Source: Diplolepis rosae
Taxonomy: Eukaryota; Arthropoda; Insecta; Hymenoptera; Diplolepididae
Reading direction: 5' to 3'
Length of the DNA stretch: 64,000 bases
Assembly (NCBI GenBank): GCA_030998225.1
Contig: JAPYXD010000463.1
Location: 248,001-312,000, forward strand
Made by a program: the position numbers and the translations under genes. The notes beneath the pieces are model-generated. The model was not told where the DNA came from, ran no database searches, and was given only the letters and a program-made list of their open reading frames with translations. Each line of letters begins with the position of its first letter. Positions within the stretch are counted from its first letter, which is position 1. Shown here piece after piece: positions 59,038 through 64,000 of this stretch.

Positions 59038-60649
59038 CTATTGTACATGTTTTTATTAAATAAACGTTCAAATTTTGAAAAAATAACCGCACGAATTAAG
59101 TTATATATCCAATATTTTTGGCCTGCATACGTGGAGGCTACACAAACTGTGGGACACAAATGTGTCCCTTTCTTTATTTTTGTGGTTTCGCGGTCTTTCT
59201 ACCCTCGGCTGAGGGTGCCTTATCTTCACCAAGTTTTCTTAATTCTATTATGATAGGATGATGAAAATGAATTTATAAAACGAAAGTTCGTTAAAAAAAA
59301 GATTCCCAATTGTCAATATTTATTTGCTCTAAAAATTATTATTACAAAAAAATTGAGAACGATACTGACTCACCCTTATTTAATACTTAATCCTTCTAGT
59401 TGAGAAGGACGACGACTGGGCCTTGGATTTCTTTGTTGGTCGTGATTTAAGGAAAGTCACTCAAGTCTTTCTTTTTCACGCTGCGCACACACATTTACGC
59501 TAATCCTATCACTTTTACATCCTAGTTTTAGGAAAAGAAAAAGATGGGTGGTTTTCAACCAGAGAACCAACAATACTTTTAAATTGCTTTGTTCTCTCTA
59601 CTCTTTTTTTTCGCAACCCTAGTGTTGGTTTTTTTAAAAGGAAAATCTCCCCGTCATTTTGGGATTCGACGGAACGAAGTTCTCTTTTTTGTTTTGTTCG
59701 ACCCCAAGCTGTCGACGTACCGTTAGCGTATTCAACTACCCGACCACCAGCGTGCCCCAATTTACACCAGAGCGCGAATCGTAATAGTAAAAAATATTCG
59801 AAAAAAATATCTGAAAAAAATATTTTTCCGCGTGACAACTCCGCGAAAGGCTTCTGTCGAAGAGAAGATTTGAATATTGTTTTATTCTGCCCACTGTGTA
59901 CTTGCGAGACCTTGTTCGACTTGGTAACACCTGTTCCGAATCACGGACGGGCAAAAGCAAAGACCGGGCTTTACTCCTCTAAACTTCTTGATCGGATCAA
60001 GAAGTTCGTAAGACTGCAATGTCGATTTCAAATTAATTTATTTTTGTAGACTCGTATCGATGCCACTCAGGTGGGGAATTGTGATGACTTAGGATTTGAA
60101 AAATTTTCCTCTTTCTGCTACGCAATCATTTTTTTTCGATCCGCAGAATTACTAAATAAGAGGTCGATGTCAATTGACCTAATAGATTTGTTAGCTTTCA
60201 TTCTGAATCCTCTTTTTTTCTATTTATTTCACATATTCAGAACATAGTGGTTCAGATTTTCTAACAACATTCTACTCACTGGCTATGACAAATCATGACT
60301 ATCCAAGTTTCAAATAATCCATTTTTATTATCCATGTATTGTAGTTGTGCTTGGTACGGATAGGTATAATAGGAAATGGATTGTAGGCATGGCATCAACA
60401 CCAGTGGTCGAGGGATTTAACGTCTGTTATCCAAAATATGGAAACACGTATAAGGTCTGCAAGTACACGTGTGCGGCGAGTGCAAGCTTTTTTCTTGACA
60501 TCGGCAGCAGTTGTTACGTGCGTGTATGTTTTCGTTCTAGCTCCCTCACCTCACTCCTCGTCCTTCTCCCTGTTACATTACATTCTTTTAAAATTTATAA
60601 TTGTATAATTAGGTGCGTAGAAGTATTAGGTAATTAAATACGTGTTATA
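59038..60649. other. Gap without recognised gene
   Basis: No coding similarity on either strand. The ORFs at 59515-59838 (minus) and 60347-60637 (plus) carry no motif I know. Confidence 0.35.
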
Positions 60650-62020
60650 AAAAAAAATACTGCGCTGAACTAATCAAGAAACTTAAAAACGAAGCTGAAT
60701 TGGGATCGCGAGGTTGTCTTAAAAACCGACCTTGCCGATATTTATCAAAAGCAACCCTCATGGCTGAGGATATGACAAAAAAACGCCCGAACAACGACTC
60801 TAATTGCATATGTGGACCAGGAGGTAAACATTAATAATATATTATACTACAAGGGCAGAAAGTTCAGGGCTCTCAACTTTCTGCCCATGTAGTGTATACT
60901 ATTTTTCTTGCTACCCGGTCGAAAGTACGAAAACAATTGCATGTGTCCATTGGAATACATAGTATTGATGCCTGCCCCGACATTTGCGGCACGAGCGGAT
61001 CGAGTGCTGCTGGTCGGGGGGGGGGGGGGGGGAGGCATCAAATACATCCATAAATTAAGGTTTAGATTTCTATTTTCTTGTTTCCATCTTTGGTAATTAT
61101 CATAGACTAGCATTTATCTGTCAGCGGACTTTTTGGGTAAGGTGTCAGTTTCTACTATTAATTGTGCTCCAGTTTCAAAGTTTTTATTAATTTCTTCTTC
61201 ATCTGTCGATTCATCAGATGATATGTCATTCACTTTTTTATTTTCATTTTTGTTACACTTCAGTCACTACTATTACATTCTAAATAATATCCACTCATTG
61301 CCACTAATAAACATTAGCAGAGAGCGGACAAATTTTGACGCTTGAGGTTATTGACGTTTTTACTCCCGCTATTATAGAGGGCGCGCATATAGCTTGACCA
61401 ATGCATAAAAGTTAGACTTTCTGCCGTGAAATTGGTGCCGAAACCACGTACTTTCGACTAAGGTAGTAAGAAAAAACGTTTTCTTACTACGAGCTCCGCT
61501 CGTGCCGCAAATGTCGGGGCAGGCATCAATATATTCCAATGCACACATGCAATTGTTTTCGTACTTTCGACCGGGTAGCAAGAAAAATACAATACACTAC
61601 ATGGGCAGAAATTTGAGAGCCCTGAACTGCGTGCCATGATGCCCTCGGCTCCGCCTCGGGCATTATGACGCGCAGTGCAGGAATCTCAACTTTCTGCCCT
61701 TGTAATGTAATATACTATTTTTACCTGGGGAAGGACCACGCGGAAATCACAGCTTTTGCCATTCTATATTGAGTACGACAGATTAAACCACCCTCACTTA
61801 ATATCTGGAGCCGGGAGACCTGTGAATATTTTGCTGACTTAATCAACACCGCCTGCGTGTACTTTCAGCCTGGAATAATCAAACGAGAAACCTTTCTGTG
61901 GATGGAATATACGGGAGAGACGGCTGGTCACTACAAACCTGGCTGGTGGCTACCGGTAGACGGACTTACGATGCAGGAAACTGCAGAATATATCCACACA
62001 TGGAAGCTGAATAGGATATG
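60650..62020 (+). pseudogene. Unidentified ORF relic split by a TIR element
   Basis: Left piece 60650-60830 reads YCAELIKKLKNEAELGSRG and NDSNCICGPGG. The right piece, after the insert, reads LGKDHAEITAFAILY near 61735 and, near 61810-62018, CEYFADLINTACVYFQPG, FLWMEYTGETAGHYKPGWWL and QETAEYIHTWKLNR before a stop. It looks like real but decayed coding sequence. I do not recognise the family and give no function. Confidence 0.4.
60835..61730. mobile_element. TIR element with nested hairpins
   Basis: Ends TATTATACTACAAGGGCAGA and, inverted, TCTGCCCTTGTAATGTAATA near 61695-61715. Long inner inverted repeats (60895-61005 against about 61497-61590) share TTGCTACCCGGTCGAAAGTA and ATGCCTGCCCCGACATTTGC. 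Hairpins: GGGCAGAAAGTT/AACTTTCTGCCC at 60855-60890, and at 61627-61677 a stem of ~19 bp (ACTGCGTGCCATGATGCCC against GGGCATTATGACGCGCAGT). A run of 17 G lies at 61016-61032. Non-coding apart from chance ORFs. Confidence 0.75.
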
Positions 62021-62350
62021 AATATTAAATAAATTTTTTTTTTCTTAATCACATGAAAAATCAATAAAAAGGCCATTCCCCTGACTTTTGCCAATTTTAT
62101 TTTCCATCTTAAAAGGGATCAATCTTTATGGGATAAAGAATGCTCCAAAACATTACAAATAATTAAAAATACTCGATCATAATGAAAAACCTTACATATA
62201 ATCGCATTTAGCTAATAGTTTTATTCCTATATAGTTATTTTTTATTAAATTTTTTTAGGCAAATAATATTCCTTTTTGTTTTGCACAAGTTCATATAAAT
62301 ATAAGAAATACTAAAGAAACACAAAAAAATCTAAAAAAGGACGGAGATGG
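62021..62350. other. Gap without recognised gene
   Basis: AT-rich spacer before the copia element. Confidence 0.35.
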
Positions 62351-62620
62351 GAAGAGTGAGAGGTTGGTTGGATGACTCTTCCCCCTCTCTCCCTTTTTTT
62401 TTAGGACAACAGCGCAATGCCGTGCGATAGGAAAAGATGCGCAACTGTAAGCTACCGTTTGGAATAAGCTGCCTAAATCGTTAAGACGAACAGGTGTTCA
62501 GTCGTTGCTATGTTCTTAGAGAGAGCAGCTCGCATACGAAACGTGCTTTGATTTTCATTGCCTTAAATGAACCACATTTACCAAGACATAATTCTCTCCT
62601 TATTTCAACTTGGTAGCAGA
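62351..62620 (+). promoter_or_regulatory. Probable copia 5' LTR end and primer-binding site
   Basis: TTATTTCA at 62600-62607 could be the LTR end, followed by TTGGTAGCAGAACG, which resembles the initiator-tRNA primer-binding site of copia-type elements. The LTR start is not fixed. Confidence 0.45.
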
Positions 62621-62727
62621 ACGTGGTTGATATAATTGGTTCCGTTAGTTGGTTCTGTTAAATGGTTCCGTTAGTTAAGAAGAAAGAGTCCGAACACCAA
62701 GGAGCGTTCGAGAATAGGAAAGACGAT

Positions 62728-64000
62728 ATGGAAAAAAAGATATTTCGATACCGGTGTTTGATGGAGAGGACTACAGTATGTAATAAAAGAGAATAACAAT
62801 GTTCTTGAAGTTCAAAAAGTGCCACGATGTGATAACTAGAGATAGGATTAGTGCAGACAGCCCTGAATGGGATGAGCAAGATTTAAAAGCTATAAATATA
62901 ATGTACAGTTCAATTTCGAATAAGCAGTTAGAGTTTGTGTGTGAAGAAACAACTGCATATGGTATTGTATAATAAATAAGTTAGATGAAATTTATTTAAA
63001 AGAGATCGCATTACAGATCGTGTTCAGAAATAAATTGGAAAAATTCAGATTGAAAAAGTACAGTGATTCAGCAGCATTTTTCAGTGATTTTGAAAAATCT
63101 GTAAATGAGTTAAAAAGCGCTGGAGCAAAAATCAATGAGAAAAAATATTAAATTATATGCTGAACATGTTACCAAGTCAATATAGTTACATTGGCGATTT
63201 GATTGATACTTTAAAAGAAGAAGATCAAACAGCAGCATACGAAAGAGTAAAGTTCAGATAGCTAAAATGAAATCCGATAATAAAGATGGAGAAAGAACAT
63301 CTATTGTTTTTGCTGCAATGAGAGGAAGCTGTTAAGAATGCGGAAAACCGGGCATTTCGCACGAGAGTGCCAAGACGGTGGATCATGGCAAGGCACAACA
63401 CGTGGTCGCAGCCAAGGCAGAGGCGGAAGAGGCAACTACACCAAAGGGCGCGGGAACTTCCGTCAGCCAGGAGCCAGTACAGCAAGCGAGCAGGGCAGCT
63501 CAAGAGCGAGCGCATGGATAGTGACGGCATACGCTGCACAGGGTAACGACAGTAAGAAAAGGATAGGTAACGAGATTCATTGGTTATTGGACAGTGGATG
63601 CACTGATCATATAGTGGATGATGAAGAATATTTTGAAAATTCTATTGTGCTCAAAGAACCAGTAAATATTTATTTGGGGGCCAATAGATACATTAAAGCA
63701 ACGAAAATCGGAAACGTAAGTTTTTTTGATGCATTTGGTGAAAAAAATGAAGTTAATATGAGTAATGTGTTTTAAGCAAAAGATATGAGTAATAATTTAA
63801 TTAGTTTTGGAAAATTAACAGATAATAACACAATTATTTCAAAGGGTGATATTGCAAAGATCATGGATGAGAAAAATAAGTTAATAGCTGTAGCCTAAAA
63901 AGAAAATAGAACTTATAAGATAAAAAGTAAATTGAAGTATCGAGAAAAGGTGGTAAACAGTGCCGAGTGCAATAATATTATGAGTTCGAAAGAGAAATGG
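62728..64000 (+). pseudogene. copia gag-protease region, continues past window
   Basis: A Ty1/copia polyprotein with several stops and frame changes. Gag: IPVFDGEDY-like start near 62750, FKKCHDVITRDRI, QLEFVCEETTAYGIV, YSDSAAFFSDFEKSVNELKS, then the zinc knuckle C-stop-E-C-G-K-P-G-H-F-A-R-E-C near 63331-63372 with a TAA at its second position. The best open part is 63338-63775 (145 codons): an RG-rich stretch, then LLDSGCTDHIV (63586-63618), the copia aspartic protease site, and YLGANRYIKATKIG. The rest of Pol should lie beyond 64000. Confidence 0.85.

Noticed and set aside
59515..59960. Two minus-strand ORFs (107 and 74 codons) as a gene
   Set aside because: They overlap in different frames, carry no motif, and are low-complexity in part.
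61016..61032. Run of 17 G as a G-quadruplex
   Set aside because: A single uninterrupted homopolymer inside an inverted repeat is as likely an assembly artefact.

Overview
This window is nuclear DNA of an animal, almost certainly an insect. It is AT-rich and intron-bearing, and it is crowded with broken transposable elements: several mariners, two Ty3/gypsy relics, a copia element, a Penelope-like cluster, a hAT and other DNA transposons. The order of insect cannot be read from the sequence. Nothing bacterial (operons, Shine-Dalgarno sites, CRISPR) is present.

One host gene is clear. It encodes PTPA, the serine/threonine phosphatase 2A activator (a peptidyl-prolyl isomerase), on the minus strand from exon A at 46276-46355 to the stop codon at 29435. 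The seven exons found here have consensus splice sites and phases that join without a break, giving 322 codons including the stop. Only the short first coding exon is missing. Five introns are 75-118 bp. The sixth, 30171-45660, is 15.5 kb and is filled with transposons.

Layout. 1-5.5 kb: two fragments of one mariner family flanking a retroelement relic with a viral-type envelope glycoprotein, a 125-bp tandem array, a TATA/initiator pair and a 70-90-bp AT-rich array. 5.5-7.6 kb: gypsy relic (gag, zinc knuckle, protease, RT), abutted by a mariner (7.6-8.4 kb). 9.5-10 kb: deletion-derivative mariner with intact ends. 10.9-11.9 kb: a palindromic MITE and an inverted-repeat element carrying hammerhead-like cores. 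14.4-14.7 kb: SINE-like palindromic repeat with a 12-bp target duplication. 15.8-27.2 kb: a DNA transposon with long terminal inverted repeats (called TIR-family E here, copy E1), into which an 8.7-kb Penelope-like cluster of three copies inserted with an 18-bp target duplication. 27.8-28.3 kb: second hammerhead inverted-repeat element. 29.4-46.4 kb: PTPA. Its large intron holds a full-length mariner, a 3.9-kb DNA transposon with ~455-bp TIRs (Sola2-like, tentative), an RNase H relic, a hAT and a gypsy relic. 46.5-55.0 kb: copy E2 of TIR-family E, which carries two genes: a C2H2/DDE-type transposase and a separate protein with a CIDE-N domain. 55-64 kb: unresolved sequence, a second fragment of the Sola2-like transposase, a mariner, an inverted-repeat element splitting an unknown ORF, and a copia element running off the right edge.

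The strongest candidates for something little described are E2 (a DNA transposon pairing a transposase with a CIDE-N protein, with tandemly duplicated splice-bounded exons at its 3' end), the small inverted-repeat elements with outward hammerhead-like cores, and the palindromic SINE-like family.
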